Below, piece after piece: positions 34,885-44,071 of a stretch of DNA of 64,000 nt (position 1 is the first letter of the stretch; the number at the start of each line of letters is the position of its first letter). The position numbers were made by a program, and so were the translations under genes. A model generated the notes under the pieces. That model saw only the letters and a list, made by a program, of their open reading frames with translations, did no database searches and had not been told where the DNA came from. The DNA is taken from the NCBI RefSeq assembly GCF_002893765.1, contig NZ_CP025938.1:3243501-3307500 (forward strand). The letters are read 5' to 3'. This stretch comes from Tamlana carrageenivorans. GTDB lineage: Bacteria > Bacteroidota > Bacteroidia > Flavobacteriales > Flavobacteriaceae.

Positions 34885-36807
34885 GTGAAAATTGCAAATC
34901 AAAAAAGTATAGCCCACACCAAGGCTGGTATGTTTGAAGAAACACGCTTTGAGAAAATACACAATGTTATTTTCCAAGACTCTACTGTGGCTTCAATATT
35001 AGTGGCTCAAGAAATAGCGGCTTTAATTAGAGATAAGGAAAATCAAAATAAACCATGTGTGTTAGGTTTAGCGACAGGGTCTTCACCAATAAAAGTTTAT
35101 GAAGAACTTGTACGTATGCATAGAGAGGAAGGTTTAAGCTTTGCAAATGTAATCACCTTCAATCTCGATGAATATTTACCAATGGATAAAGGTAACATCC
35201 AGAGTTACTTTTATTTCATGCATGAGCATCTGTTTAATCATATTGACATTTTAGAAGAACACATAAACATTCCAGATGGTTCTGTGAGCTCGGAAGATTT
35301 ATATCAATACTGTATCGATTATGAGATGAAAATCAAGGCTGTTGGAGGTTTAGATTTTCAGTTGCTAGGTATCGGTAGGACAGGTCATATTGGTTTTAAT
35401 GAGCCAGGATCGCATTACAATTCCAGCACCCGTAGTATCACGTTAGATCATATTACTCGTGTTGATGCCGCTCCTGCTTTTTTAGGCATTGAAAATGTGC
35501 CAAGAAAAGCCATAACTATGGGTATTGGTACTGTTTTAAGTGCCAAACGTATTGTATTATTAGGCTGGGGAGGGAATAAAGCTGAAATTCTGAAAGAAAC
35601 TATTGAAGGTGAAATAACCCCAGAAGTGCCGGCAACGTATCTTCAAAATCATGAAAATACAACCTTCATTATTGATGAAGCTGCGGCCTCAGAATTAACC
35701 AGAGTTAAAACCCCTTGGTTAGTAACCAACTGTGTATGGAACGACAATTTAAAACTTAAAGCCGTAGTTTGGCTTAGCGAGCTAACCGAAAAACCATTTT
35801 TAAAGTTAACCGATAAAGATTATAACAATAATGGTATGTCTGGTTTACTTACCGAAGAAGGTACGGCCTACGATTTAAACATCAAAATGTTTAATAAACT
35901 ACAGCATACTATTACAGGTTGGCCAGGAGGTAAACCAAATGCTGATGATACCAATAGACCAGAGCGTGCTACCATTCCCAAAAAGCGTGTAATTATTTTT
36001 AGTCCGCATCCCGATGATGATGTGATATCCATGGGTGGTACTTTTGATAGGCTCGTAGAACAGGGGCATGAGGTTCACGTCGCTTATCAAACCTCTGGTA
36101 ATATTGCGGTTTCCGATGAAGAAGCCTTGAAATTTGCCGAAATCACCCAATCACTTTGTCCAGAATGTGAAGAAACCGAAGCCATTATTAGCTTTCTTAA
36201 AAACAAAACCGACCATGATATCGATTCTGTAGAAGTTCGTAAGTTGAAAGGCTTAATAAGACGTAGTGAATCTTTAGGAGCTACGCGATATTTTGGTTTA
36301 GAAGATGCTAATGTGCATTTTCTTGATTTACCTTTCTACGAAACAGGCACCATAAAGAAAAATAACATTTCTCAGGAGGATATCGATATTATGTGCGATA
36401 TCATTTCGACCATAAAACCACATCAAATTTATGCTGCAGGCGATTTAGCCGATCCGCATGGTACACATAAAGTGTGTTTAGATGCTTTGTTTGAATCACT
36501 AAAAATATTAAAAACAGAATCTTATATGAAGGATTGCTGGGTATGGTTATACCGTGGTGCATGGCATGAGTGGGAATCGTTTCAAATTGAAATGGCTGTG
36601 CCAATGAGTCCAGATCAGGTTTTAAGAAAACGTCACGCGATATTTTATCACCAATCACAAAAGGACGGCGTGATGTTTCAAGGAGGCGATTCTAGAGAGT
36701 TTTGGGTTAGAGCTGAAGATAGAAACCACCTAACAGCCAAAAAGTATAACGATTTAGGCTTGTCGGAGTATGCGGCTATAGAAGCCTTTAAACGATATCA
36801 TTTTTAA
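34885..36807 (+). CDS. nagB: Glucosamine-6-phosphate deaminase fused to PIG-L-like deacetylase domain
   Basis: The N-terminal ~275 residues are NagB: LGLATGSSPIKVYEEL, FNLDEYLPM with catalytic Asp, and the GIGRTGHIGFNEPGS loop (about 162-176). The C-terminal half carries a PIG-L/LmbE-type domain with the zinc motif FSPHPDDDVISMGG at about 373 and HGTHK further on. NagB turns glucosamine-6-P into fructose-6-P and ammonia. The second domain could supply the preceding N-deacetylation, which would explain why no nagA is present here; that link is inferred. The start codon is GTG. Confidence 0.93.
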   Translation: MKIANQKSIAHTKAGMFEETRFEKIHNVIFQDSTVASILVAQEIAALIRDKENQNKPCVLGLATGSSPIKVYEELVRMHREEGLSFANVITFNLDEYLPMDKGNIQSYFYFMHEHLFNHIDILEEHINIPDGSVSSEDLYQYCIDYEMKIKAVGGLDFQLLGIGRTGHIGFNEPGSHYNSSTRSITLDHITRVDAAPAFLGIENVPRKAITMGIGTVLSAKRIVLLGWGGNKAEILKETIEGEITPEVPATYLQNHENTTFIIDEAAASELTRVKTPWLVTNCVWNDNLKLKAVVWLSELTEKPFLKLTDKDYNNNGMSGLLTEEGTAYDLNIKMFNKLQHTITGWPGGKPNADDTNRPERATIPKKRVIIFSPHPDDDVISMGGTFDRLVEQGHEVHVAYQTSGNIAVSDEEALKFAEITQSLCPECEETEAIISFLKNKTDHDIDSVEVRKLKGLIRRSESLGATRYFGLEDANVHFLDLPFYETGTIKKNNISQEDIDIMCDIISTIKPHQIYAAGDLADPHGTHKVCLDALFESLKILKTESYMKDCWVWLYRGAWHEWESFQIEMAVPMSPDQVLRKRHAIFYHQSQKDGVMFQGGDSREFWVRAEDRNHLTAKKYNDLGLSEYAAIEAFKRYHF

Positions 36808-36811
36808 GAAG

Positions 36812-37243
36812 TTGAAGAGATCAATCTTTATAATTTTGGCATTTACTTTTTTCAATTGTAAAAAGAACCGATCTGCTAACGATATTTCAGGAACATGGAA
36901 AATGGTTTATGCTAAAATTATTGAGAATGATTCAACCATGGTGAAAGATTTAAGTCACACCGAGTTTATAAAAATAATTAACGATTCGCATTTTGCTTTT
37001 TTCAATCAAGACCTCAATAATGACGAGAATTTCTATGGCGGCGGAGGTACTTATTTATTAAATGGCGATGACTACCAAGAAGTGTTAAGCTATACATCGG
37101 CTAAACATTTAAAAGACCACAGTTTCTCTTTTAAAGTTCAATTTAAAGGAGATACCCTAATTTAAACAGGGCTGGAACACATTAAAGAAGCAGGAATAAA
37201 TAGGATGATTACAGAGAAGTATATTAAGGTTAAATCAAACTAA
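36812..37243 (+). pseudogene. Small lipoprotein truncated by a nonsense codon
   Basis: The gene starts at TTG 36812, 4 bp after nagB, with a signal sequence and lipobox-like TFFNC. It continues as a lipocalin-like domain (DISGTWKMVYAKI, HTEFIKIINDSHFAFF). A TAA at 37163-37165 ends the frame after GDTLI. The same frame then reads TGLEHIKEAGINRMITEKY to a second stop at 37241-37243, which looks like the natural C-terminus. A single CAA-to-TAA change explains this. The product is unknown but the gene belongs to the nag operon by position. Confidence 0.7.
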
Positions 37244-37287
37244 AAACTTCCTAATAATTTTTGTTTTCAGGCTTAAAGCAATCAAGA

Positions 37288-39330
37288 ATGAAAAAATACT
37301 TACTAATTATACTAGCTATTGTACTATCTAGCACTATGGGTTTTGCACAAAACCCTTTAGCTGAAAAGTACAATATAATGCCTTGGCCAAAGGCGATAAA
37401 AGAGCTTCAATCTAAATTTGTAATAGACAGCAGCTTAACCATTTCGGTGGGTGTAAAGAAGTCTGATCGCGTGCACTATGCTGCTACTCAGTTTTTAAGA
37501 CGTTTAACCCTAAGAACAGGCACCTTTTTAGAGGAGGGCTTTCCATTAGAAAATAATAAAGGAATGATTCAAATTCACTTTGATGAGGTTTCTAAACTCG
37601 ATATAAAAAACGACGAATCTTACACGATTAATGTTCAGAGTTCAAGCATTAAAATTTCAGCAAAAACAGATGTTGGAGCGATACGCGGACTAGCAACGTT
37701 GTTACAATTAATAGACTGTAATAGCACGGAATATTTTATTCCAGGCGTAGCAATTTCCGATGCGCCTCGGTTTGTATGGCGCGGATTAATGATTGATGTT
37801 TCAAGGCATTTTCAACCTATAAATGTGTTAAAACGTCATTTGGATGCCATGGCCTCTATGAAACTGAATGTTTTCCATTGGCATTTAACCGACGATCAAG
37901 GCATTCGTTTTGAATCGAAAACCTATCCGAAATTACATGAATTAGCTTCCGATGGCTTGTTTTATACCCATGAACAAATTAAAGATGTTGTCGCTTACGC
38001 GGATAGATTAGGTATTCGTGTGATACCAGAAATTGATGTGCCTGGACATGCTACAGCTTTTTTAACGGCCTATCCGGAACTGGGAAGTAAAGATGATTAC
38101 GATTATAGTATTGAACGTTTTTCAGGGGTGTTCGATCCGACACTAAATCCTACAAAAGATATCACGTATACTTTTTTAGAAAATTTATTTGCAGAACTCA
38201 CACCGTTATTTCCAGATGAATATTTCCATATTGGAGGCGATGAAAATGAAGGGAAACATTGGGATGAAAACAAAGACATTGCAAAATTTAAAAAGAAACA
38301 CGGCTTAAAAACCAACCATGATTTGCAAACTTTTTTCAATGTAAAGCTTGAAAATATATTGAAAAAACAAGGTAAAAAGCTTATGGGGTGGGATGAAATT
38401 ATGACGCCCGATATGCCTACAACCGCTGTGATTCACTCATGGCGTGGCGAAAATGAAGGCTTATCAAAAGGAGGTACTTTGATTGAAGCAGCCAAAAAAG
38501 GATATCAAACGGTATTGTCTAACGGATTTTACATCGATAGAATGCAGTCTGTAGATTACCATTATAGCATTGAACCTATTGGCGATGTGGTTTTAACAGA
38601 CAAAGAACGCGACCGCATTTTGGGAGGTGAAGCCACCATGTGGAGTGAATTAGTAACATCTATAACTATCGATTCTAGAATTTGGCCAAGAACAGCTGCT
38701 ATTGCAGAACGCTTTTGGTCTGATAAAAACATAAATAACCTTGATAATATGAGAAAACGTTTAGCAGTCGTATCCCATCAATTAGAGGAATTGGGTATAA
38801 GCCACATAAAAAACCGTTCGGTGATTTTGAGGGGTATGACCAATAATCAGGAGATTTCTTCTTTATTAGTCTTATCTAATATTTGCGAGCCATTAGAAAT
38901 TTATGCTAGAAATAAGGATGGTATGGAGTATAAAACTTTTTCACCATTTAACTTATTTGCCGATGCTTGTGTGGCCGATGCTTTGGACGCTTGGTATTTC
39001 AAAAAAGCCACTGCTAACTTTATAGCTTCAGGAACGTCTGAAGTGGTGCTAAACGATTTAAAAAAGTGGTCGGAAAATCATAATGCTTTTAGTCAGCTTC
39101 AGCAAAATCCGAAAATAAGTTCTTTAGAACCTTTGTCTAAAAATCTATCCTTAGTGTCTCAATTGTTGCAGGATGCTATCCGAAAGAAAAAAATATCCAA
39201 AGAAAATGTTCAAATCATTAAAAATACATTGATTTTACTGAGAGAACCTGTGGTAGATGTAGAGCTGGTAATAACACCGTCATTAAATGAGCTTGTAAAC
39301 TATTGTGAAACAAACTATTTAAACAGATAA
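37288..39330 (+). CDS. Beta-N-acetylhexosaminidase, GH20
   Basis: A signal peptide (MKKYLLIILAIVLSS, cut near FAQ) places it in the periplasm or on the surface. A GH20b domain (about 25-150) precedes the catalytic barrel starting FVWRGLMIDVSRHF. The catalytic Asp-Glu pair is in HIGGDENEG (about residues 313-321), and WHLTDDQG and GHATAF are typical substrate-pocket segments. It removes terminal GlcNAc from chitooligosaccharides or glycoconjugates. I take the ATG at 37288 because the longer frame from 37261 lacks a proper signal peptide. It lies 3 bp before the kinase gene. Confidence 0.95.
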   Translation: MKKYLLIILAIVLSSTMGFAQNPLAEKYNIMPWPKAIKELQSKFVIDSSLTISVGVKKSDRVHYAATQFLRRLTLRTGTFLEEGFPLENNKGMIQIHFDEVSKLDIKNDESYTINVQSSSIKISAKTDVGAIRGLATLLQLIDCNSTEYFIPGVAISDAPRFVWRGLMIDVSRHFQPINVLKRHLDAMASMKLNVFHWHLTDDQGIRFESKTYPKLHELASDGLFYTHEQIKDVVAYADRLGIRVIPEIDVPGHATAFLTAYPELGSKDDYDYSIERFSGVFDPTLNPTKDITYTFLENLFAELTPLFPDEYFHIGGDENEGKHWDENKDIAKFKKKHGLKTNHDLQTFFNVKLENILKKQGKKLMGWDEIMTPDMPTTAVIHSWRGENEGLSKGGTLIEAAKKGYQTVLSNGFYIDRMQSVDYHYSIEPIGDVVLTDKERDRILGGEATMWSELVTSITIDSRIWPRTAAIAERFWSDKNINNLDNMRKRLAVVSHQLEELGISHIKNRSVILRGMTNNQEISSLLVLSNICEPLEIYARNKDGMEYKTFSPFNLFADACVADALDAWYFKKATANFIASGTSEVVLNDLKKWSENHNAFSQLQQNPKISSLEPLSKNLSLVSQLLQDAIRKKKISKENVQIIKNTLILLREPVVDVELVITPSLNELVNYCETNYLNR

Positions 39331-39333
39331 GTT

Positions 39334-40188
39334 ATGGTGTTAATTGCAGATAGCGGTTCTACAAAATGCGATTGGATTTTATGTTCCGATGATGATACAA
39401 AACCAGTTCGCATTAAAACCAAAGGGTTAAACCCTGCGATTTTGACGAAAAAACAGTTTCAAAAAATCATTTCTAAAAGTACAGAACTTAATAAAATTAA
39501 GCATGCGGTTACCGATGTTAAGTTTTTTGGGGCTGGTTGTGGTACAAAAAGAAATCAGAAAAAAGTGAATGCCATTTTATCCGATTTCTTCCCTAATGCC
39601 ATAGCATATTCTAATGAAGATACCATGGCAGCCATTATGGCCACGACAACAGAACCGGCGGTAGTTTGCATTTTAGGTACAGGTTCAAACTGTTGTTATT
39701 TTGATGGTAAAAATATTCATATGAAAGCACCTTCTATGGGGTATTTACTTATGGATGAAGCGAGTGGAAACTATTTTGGTAAAGCATTACTTCGTGCTTA
39801 CTATTACGAAACCATGCCAAGTGATTTGAGACAGGCGTTTTCGGTAGATTATAAATTGAAAGAAAAAGACGTGATAAAAGGCTTGTACAAATCGGCACGT
39901 CCTAATAAATATTTAGCAGCTTTCGCACCTTTTTTGTTCAAACATGAAAACCATCCGTTTATTCAAAATATACTTAAAAAAGGTATGGATGCATTTGTAG
40001 AAAATCATGTGTTACGATACCGAGAAACCCTAAAACAGGTCCCCATTCACTTTGTAGGTTCTATTGCCTTCTATGCGCAGGATTATATTAAAGAGGGCTT
40101 GAGAGGAAGGGGGATAGAAGTAGGGATGATTGTAAAAAGTCCTATCGAAAATATTATTGAAAAGCATGCGAAAGCGAGTACGCTTTAA
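39334..40188 (+). CDS. BadF/BadG-family N-acetylglucosamine kinase
   Basis: An ASKHA-fold kinase of 284 residues. The phosphate-1 motif is ADSGSTKCDW (residues 5-14), ILGTGSNCCYF is phosphate-2, and MGYLLMDEASGNYFG follows. It would phosphorylate GlcNAc at O-6 with ATP, feeding the deacetylase/NagB step. It is the last gene of the susCD-nagB-hex operon, directly after the hexosaminidase. A paralogue of roughly half-identical sequence lies at 60229-61089. Confidence 0.88.
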   Translation: MVLIADSGSTKCDWILCSDDDTKPVRIKTKGLNPAILTKKQFQKIISKSTELNKIKHAVTDVKFFGAGCGTKRNQKKVNAILSDFFPNAIAYSNEDTMAAIMATTTEPAVVCILGTGSNCCYFDGKNIHMKAPSMGYLLMDEASGNYFGKALLRAYYYETMPSDLRQAFSVDYKLKEKDVIKGLYKSARPNKYLAAFAPFLFKHENHPFIQNILKKGMDAFVENHVLRYRETLKQVPIHFVGSIAFYAQDYIKEGLRGRGIEVGMIVKSPIENIIEKHAKASTL

Positions 40189-40235
40189 GGTTTCGTAGTT
40201 AGGCTTGGTAAAATATAAAACGATGAAGGTTTTTG

Positions 40236-40392
40236 GTTCTCGACTCCGCTCGAACACCCTGTTTTTAAACGATGCATAACAGCCTTTTGTATGATAAGCG
40301 TATCCTGTTTTTGCTCCTGCTAGCTTGTAGCTAGTGGCTGTAAACAAGCCAAAAACAGTTTAAATAATACGGTCTTCGAGCAAAGTCGAGAA
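40236..40392. repeat. Pair of REP-like repeats in opposite orientation
   Basis: One copy at 40236-40255 (GTTCTCGACTCCGCTCGAAC) and an inverted copy at 40373-40392 belong to the same family as the cluster at 25170-25583. They occupy the gap after the GlcNAc kinase gene. The sequence between them (40256-40372) shows a TAGCTTGTAGCTAG-type short dyad and no gene. Confidence 0.8.
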
Positions 40393-40506
40393 GTGGTATT
40401 ATAACCAGGTGTTTTCTTCATTACGCACGAAAATCACAGTTAGAACTGGAAAATTTAAGTCGTACCCTAAAAAGTGCACATCTCATTTAAATTAGAATAA
40501 AAATCG

Positions 40507-40827
40507 ATGTTATCTCATAATAAACTGAAAGACGAAACCCTCTATTTGGAGGCTTCAAAAATTGCCGTAGTTCCAAATGTTTCCATGTATCACAGGTTTT
40601 TAAACTGGATGAGTGGCGAGTTTGAATTGTATTTACAAGATGATTCTAACGGATTAAAAGTATATTTTCCATCGGGTTGCTTAAGTGTTCGCTTGATACA
40701 ATCGATAAGAGCTGATGTTTATTTTGAAATTCATGTAAAGAGTAAAAATAAGTTTCTTGGCACCCAAATGCATCGTCAAGCCTTGTCGGTATTGGATCAG
40801 ATTTATAAGTTTGAAAAAACGATGTAA
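40507..40827 (+). CDS. Hypothetical protein, 106 aa
   Basis: A soluble protein with alternating hydrophobic strands (FELYLQDDSNGLKVYF, RADVYFEIHV) and a C-terminal helix (QALSVLDQIYKFEKTM). It has no signal peptide or membrane segment. I do not recognise the family. It stands alone between the REP pair and the four-helix-bundle protein, both in the same direction. Codon use resembles the neighbours, so it is likely a real gene. Confidence 0.6.
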   Translation: MLSHNKLKDETLYLEASKIAVVPNVSMYHRFLNWMSGEFELYLQDDSNGLKVYFPSGCLSVRLIQSIRADVYFEIHVKSKNKFLGTQMHRQALSVLDQIYKFEKTM

Positions 40828-41011
40828 ATGATTAATTATTCGTTGCCAGTTGGCTGTTATGATTTAGGAAGCTAAAACCATCACGTGGTAGGCTCGTTTA
40901 AAATAGTTTAGATTTTTGTGTTTTAGTTGCTGTTAGAATTTTGCGGGCATAACGTATCTGTTAAAACATTGTACCCCTAATTGATACTTAACCAACTAAA
41001 TATTATAGGTA

Positions 41012-41611
41012 ATGACATTATTCGATAAACTGAAATGGGTGCTTGGCATATTGATGGTGTTTGTAATCATAATTACCACAAACTTAATTGATAGGAATAA
41101 TTTTGTTAGAGTAAGAGATGCTGTATCTACGATTTATGAAGACAGAATCATAGCCAACGATTTAATATTTGATATGCAGAAGCTGTTGCATGAAAAGGAA
41201 TTAGCAGTTGCTTTATCTGATTCGACGTTTTTGAATACTGAAAGCTCAACATTTAACGCCGATTTAAAAGCTTTAATTTCAAGGTTTGAGCAAACAAAAC
41301 TAACGCCCCAAGAAGCTATAGTGTTTGAAGACTTAAAATCAAATTTTGAAGTACTTTATAATTACGACCTAAAGGCATTGCAGTCAAATTTGAATTATAA
41401 ATCAAATATAGTTCATAAGTTTTCAAAGGTGAAGGCAAACCTGAATGACTTATCTAAAATCCAATTACGAGAAGGGCGTCGACAAATGGCTATAAGTAAA
41501 AAAGCCGTTGATACTGTTGAATTATTTACAGATATTGAAATTTATATCTTGGTTTTTCTAGCCATTATTGTTCAGGTTATTGTGATGTATAATCCGAAGG
41601 AGAAAGCGTAG
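41012..41611 (+). CDS. Membrane-anchored four-helix-bundle (4HB_MCP-like) protein
   Basis: One N-terminal membrane helix (about 8-26) and one near the C-terminus (about 172-192) enclose a helical periplasmic region of about 145 residues. It has chemoreceptor 4HB features (VRDAVSTIYEDRIIANDLIF, LLHEKELAVALSD). There is no HAMP, signalling or kinase domain after the second helix, so it is a sensor module without an output. It may partner another protein or serve as an adaptor. Its function is unknown. Confidence 0.7.
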   Translation: MTLFDKLKWVLGILMVFVIIITTNLIDRNNFVRVRDAVSTIYEDRIIANDLIFDMQKLLHEKELAVALSDSTFLNTESSTFNADLKALISRFEQTKLTPQEAIVFEDLKSNFEVLYNYDLKALQSNLNYKSNIVHKFSKVKANLNDLSKIQLREGRRQMAISKKAVDTVELFTDIEIYILVFLAIIVQVIVMYNPKEKA

Positions 41612-41911
41612 GGGGTTAAAGGGCTTGAAGCGCTATTTTACTTAAAAGTGTGATCTATCTTAGTTCTAAAAATGAAATTGCTTAAATACTTATAGGCTAA
41701 CGTGATAAAAATATTTTATGTTTGATATTTAATAGTTGTGAGCAATCCCTCATAGAAACCCAAAAATTCCTTGGTACGTTGGCTAACGAAAAATTGAGTA
41801 AATTGCCTCTAAGAATTTTAATAAATATGAGAAAATCGAACATTTATAAGCTACTGAATTTCAGGATCATATTTTTACATTAGTCAGAAATTGAAAAAAG
41901 AACCGAAATAA
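41612..41911. other. 300-bp gap at the left edge of the variable island
   Basis: No gene is visible. Short inverted bits (GGCTAACGTG near 41696 and CGTTGGCTAACG near 41779) might be a worn cassette-type repeat, but the arms are too weak to call. No terminator with a T-run was found for the upstream gene. Confidence 0.3.
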
Positions 41912-42256
41912 ATGAAAAATACTGCAATCGATATAAATGAATCTACAATAAAAAAATATATAGAATCATTACGGCCTGAAGATAATGAAATCCGCAAAAA
42001 GTTGGATTTTGGGTATTCTTATGATGGAAAAGTTGTAATTCTTTATGAAATTAGACCTTTTTGGAACAATCCAGAAGAAATAGAAAATATTGAATTTGCT
42101 AAAATCAGATTTTATAAGTCCAGAAAGGAATGGAATTTATATTGGATGCGAGCAAGTGGGAAATGGGAAATTTATGACCCTTTTCCAAAATCAACACACT
42201 TGGAAAAAATAGTTAACGTAATTAAAGAAGATAAACACGGTTGTTTTTTTGGATAA
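41912..42256 (+). CDS. DUF3024 domain protein
   Basis: A 114-residue protein matching the small DUF3024 family (ESLRPEDNEIRKKLDFGY, LYEIRPFWNNPEEIE, IRFYKSRKEWNLYWMRASGKW). It is cytoplasmic and its function is unknown. Its stop overlaps the TTG start of the UPF0158 gene by 8 bp, so the two are coupled. The pair forms the first unit of a row of small accessory genes each followed by an inverted-repeat element. Confidence 0.8.
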   Translation: MKNTAIDINESTIKKYIESLRPEDNEIRKKLDFGYSYDGKVVILYEIRPFWNNPEEIENIEFAKIRFYKSRKEWNLYWMRASGKWEIYDPFPKSTHLEKIVNVIKEDKHGCFFG

Positions 42257-42695
42257 TCTGAAACAAAATATCATCAAAAATATTGCGCAGGAATTGGATT
42301 GTGGATTCGACTGCTATTTTAATGTGAAAACAAGTGAAATTATATCTATTCCAGGGATTTCTTATGTATCAGACCAAGATGACTTTAAAAAATCTTTTGA
42401 ACAGGATTTTAAAAGCATAGAAAATAACACAACAGATTTTATAAAATTCGCTGTTTTGGAAAGCTTTGAGTCAATTAAAATTATGGAATTATTTGCACAA
42501 CAATTAACTGACCAAAATCTTAAGGCAGAATTGGGAAAAGTATTGGAAAACAAAAAGCCATTTCAGAATTTTAAAAGTAAAGTAGACCAATCAAATTTTA
42601 GACAAAATTGGTTTGATTTCAAGCAAAAAGAAATTGAGAAAAAAGTAGAAACTGAATTAAAAACAAATAAAGCCAGCTCACAACAATGGCTATAA
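42249..42695 (+). CDS. UPF0158-family protein
   Basis: A 148-residue cytoplasmic protein of the UPF0158 type: CYFNVKTSEIISIPG, ESFESIKIMELFAQQL, KPFQNFKSKVDQSNFRQNWF. Its function is unknown. Translation starts at a TTG that overlaps the DUF3024 gene. The last codons (QQWL and stop) are formed by the first bases of the cassette-type repeat B, so the repeat has supplied the 3' end of the frame, as attC sites often do in integron cassettes. Confidence 0.75.
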   Translation: MDNLKQNIIKNIAQELDCGFDCYFNVKTSEIISIPGISYVSDQDDFKKSFEQDFKSIENNTTDFIKFAVLESFESIKIMELFAQQLTDQNLKAELGKVLENKKPFQNFKSKVDQSNFRQNWFDFKQKEIEKKVETELKTNKASSQQWL

Positions 42696-42872
42696 TTAAT
42701 ACGGGGTTAGATGCTTAACCTAAATTTTAGTATGTTTTTGTAATGTCCGCCAAATCTTTTGATTTGGCTTTAGAACAAAAAATATAAAACAAAATAAAAA
42801 GTTTTGGCTAAGTGTTTAATCGGAAGTTAATTTCTTTTTTATTCCCGTACTAATCATAGCCGAGACCGTTGT
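42680..42872 (+). repeat. Cassette-type inverted repeat, copy B (193 bp)
   Basis: The left arm, GGCTATAATTAATACGGG at 42688, pairs with GGCTATGATTAGTACGGG on the other strand of the right arm (16 of 18). The outer ends are ACAAC and GTTGT. The right end CATAGCCGAGACCGTTGT is identical to the outer end of copy A at 18367. An inner dyad, CCAAATCTTTTGATTTGG, lies near 42753. It begins inside the last codons of the UPF0158 gene. Confidence 0.75.
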
Positions 42873-42897
42873 AAAACATATCCAAAAATGCTTCCGT

Positions 42898-44000
42898 ATT
42901 CAAGAACTTAACGCAACAAATCTAAATTAATAGATTTGTAATTATGGTACGAAAAAAAACAGGTAGACTTACCCTTAAAGAAAGAATAAAGAATACAGAT
43001 TGAGACTCTTTTAACTGAAAAAAAGAATAAATCATACATCGCTATAACCATTAACAGAGCTCGATCTACGGTTACAAGAGAAGTTAATAAATGGGTGCAA
43101 ACAGATAGAGATAAATACTCAGCAGAACTAGCTCATTGGTGCGCCAAAGATGATTACCTAAACAAAAGAAATATTGATAAAATATCTAAGTACCCTAGAC
43201 TTCGAATTTATGTCTATAGGGGCTTATTATCACAATGGACTCCTGAACAAATTGCTGGAAGACTAAAAGAAGAATTCCCAAATGATCCTATAATGTCTAT
43301 TTCTCACGAATCAATTTATAGGTACATATATGCAAAGCCTCAAGCTAGTTTAAATAAAAAACTAATTAAACTCCTCGTACGCAAAAAAACAAGACGTAGA
43401 CCCTCTAAAAAAAGACGCAGAACAGGATCTAAAATATTAAACCAAGTCAGTATAGACCTAAGGCCCGAGCATATTAACCTAAGAAATGAAATCGGACACT
43501 GGAAAGGAGATTTAATGATTGGGAAGGATCAAAAATCGGCTATTGGAACTATCGTAGAACGCAAATCTAGATATACATTAATTATCAAACTAAAAGCCAG
43601 GAACTCTAAGGAAATTGCTAAAATGTTTTCTAAAGAACTTAACAAACTAGATCCCATATTCAAAAAATCTATGACCTACGATAATGGAATTGAAATGGCA
43701 AGACACGAAACAATTACCAAGAAAACAGGTATGAAAATTTACTTTGCACACCCCTATTCTTCTTGGGAAAGAGGTACCAATGAAAACACTAACGGACTCA
43801 TCAGAAGGTACCTCCCAAAAGGAACAGATTTTAACAAAATTGACTTAAATACATTCATCGAAATTCAAGAAAAATTAAACAATAGACCTCGTAAAATTAT
43901 TGGATTTAAAACCCCTAATGAAGTTATGATAAAAGAACTAAAAATTGTAGCTTAGACTCATACAAAAAAAAGCAACGTTTGTTGCGTTAGAACCTTGAAT
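42898..44000 (+). mobile_element. IS30-family element
   Basis: About 1.1 kb bounded by 23-bp imperfect inverted repeats (19 of 23 match) that run from ATTCAAG at the outside to AACGCAACAAA at the inside, on both ends. It carries a single transposase gene broken by a frameshift. It lies 25 bp beyond repeat B. No 2-3 bp target duplication can be confirmed. Confidence 0.8.
42944..43955 (+). pseudogene. IS30 transposase with early frameshift
   Basis: The natural start MVRKKTGRLTLKERIK at 42944 runs into a stop at 43001. The rest of the protein continues in another frame (QIETLLTEKKNKSYIAIT...) and then unbroken to 43955. The main part has the IS30 integrase core: GHWKGDLMIGKDQ (first Asp), MTYDNGIEMARHE (second Asp) and ENTNGLIRRYLPKGTDF with the Glu. 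A one-base change in the A-rich stretch before 43001 explains the break. An internal start at 43095 would lack the HTH. Confidence 0.85.
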
Positions 44001-44044
44001 GCAGCGCTTCTAGAACTCAAAATCAACTTAAAATTTTTGAAAAT

Positions 44045-44066
44045 AGTAACTTTTAAGTTACTTTTG
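44045..44066 (+). promoter_or_regulatory. Promoter and operator of the higBA genes
   Basis: The perfect palindrome AGTAACTT-TT-AAGTTACT (44045-44062) overlaps TACTTTTG (44059-44066), an exact TAnnTTTG promoter element. Only 5 bp separate the box from the higB ATG at 44072, so the mRNA should be leaderless or nearly so. The dyad is the likely binding site of the HigA antitoxin for autoregulation. Confidence 0.7.
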
Positions 44067-44071
44067 TAGTA

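Noticed and set aside
41690..41790. GGCTAACG pair as another cassette-type repeat
   Set aside because: The arms share only about eight bases and lack the ACAAC/GTTGT ends.
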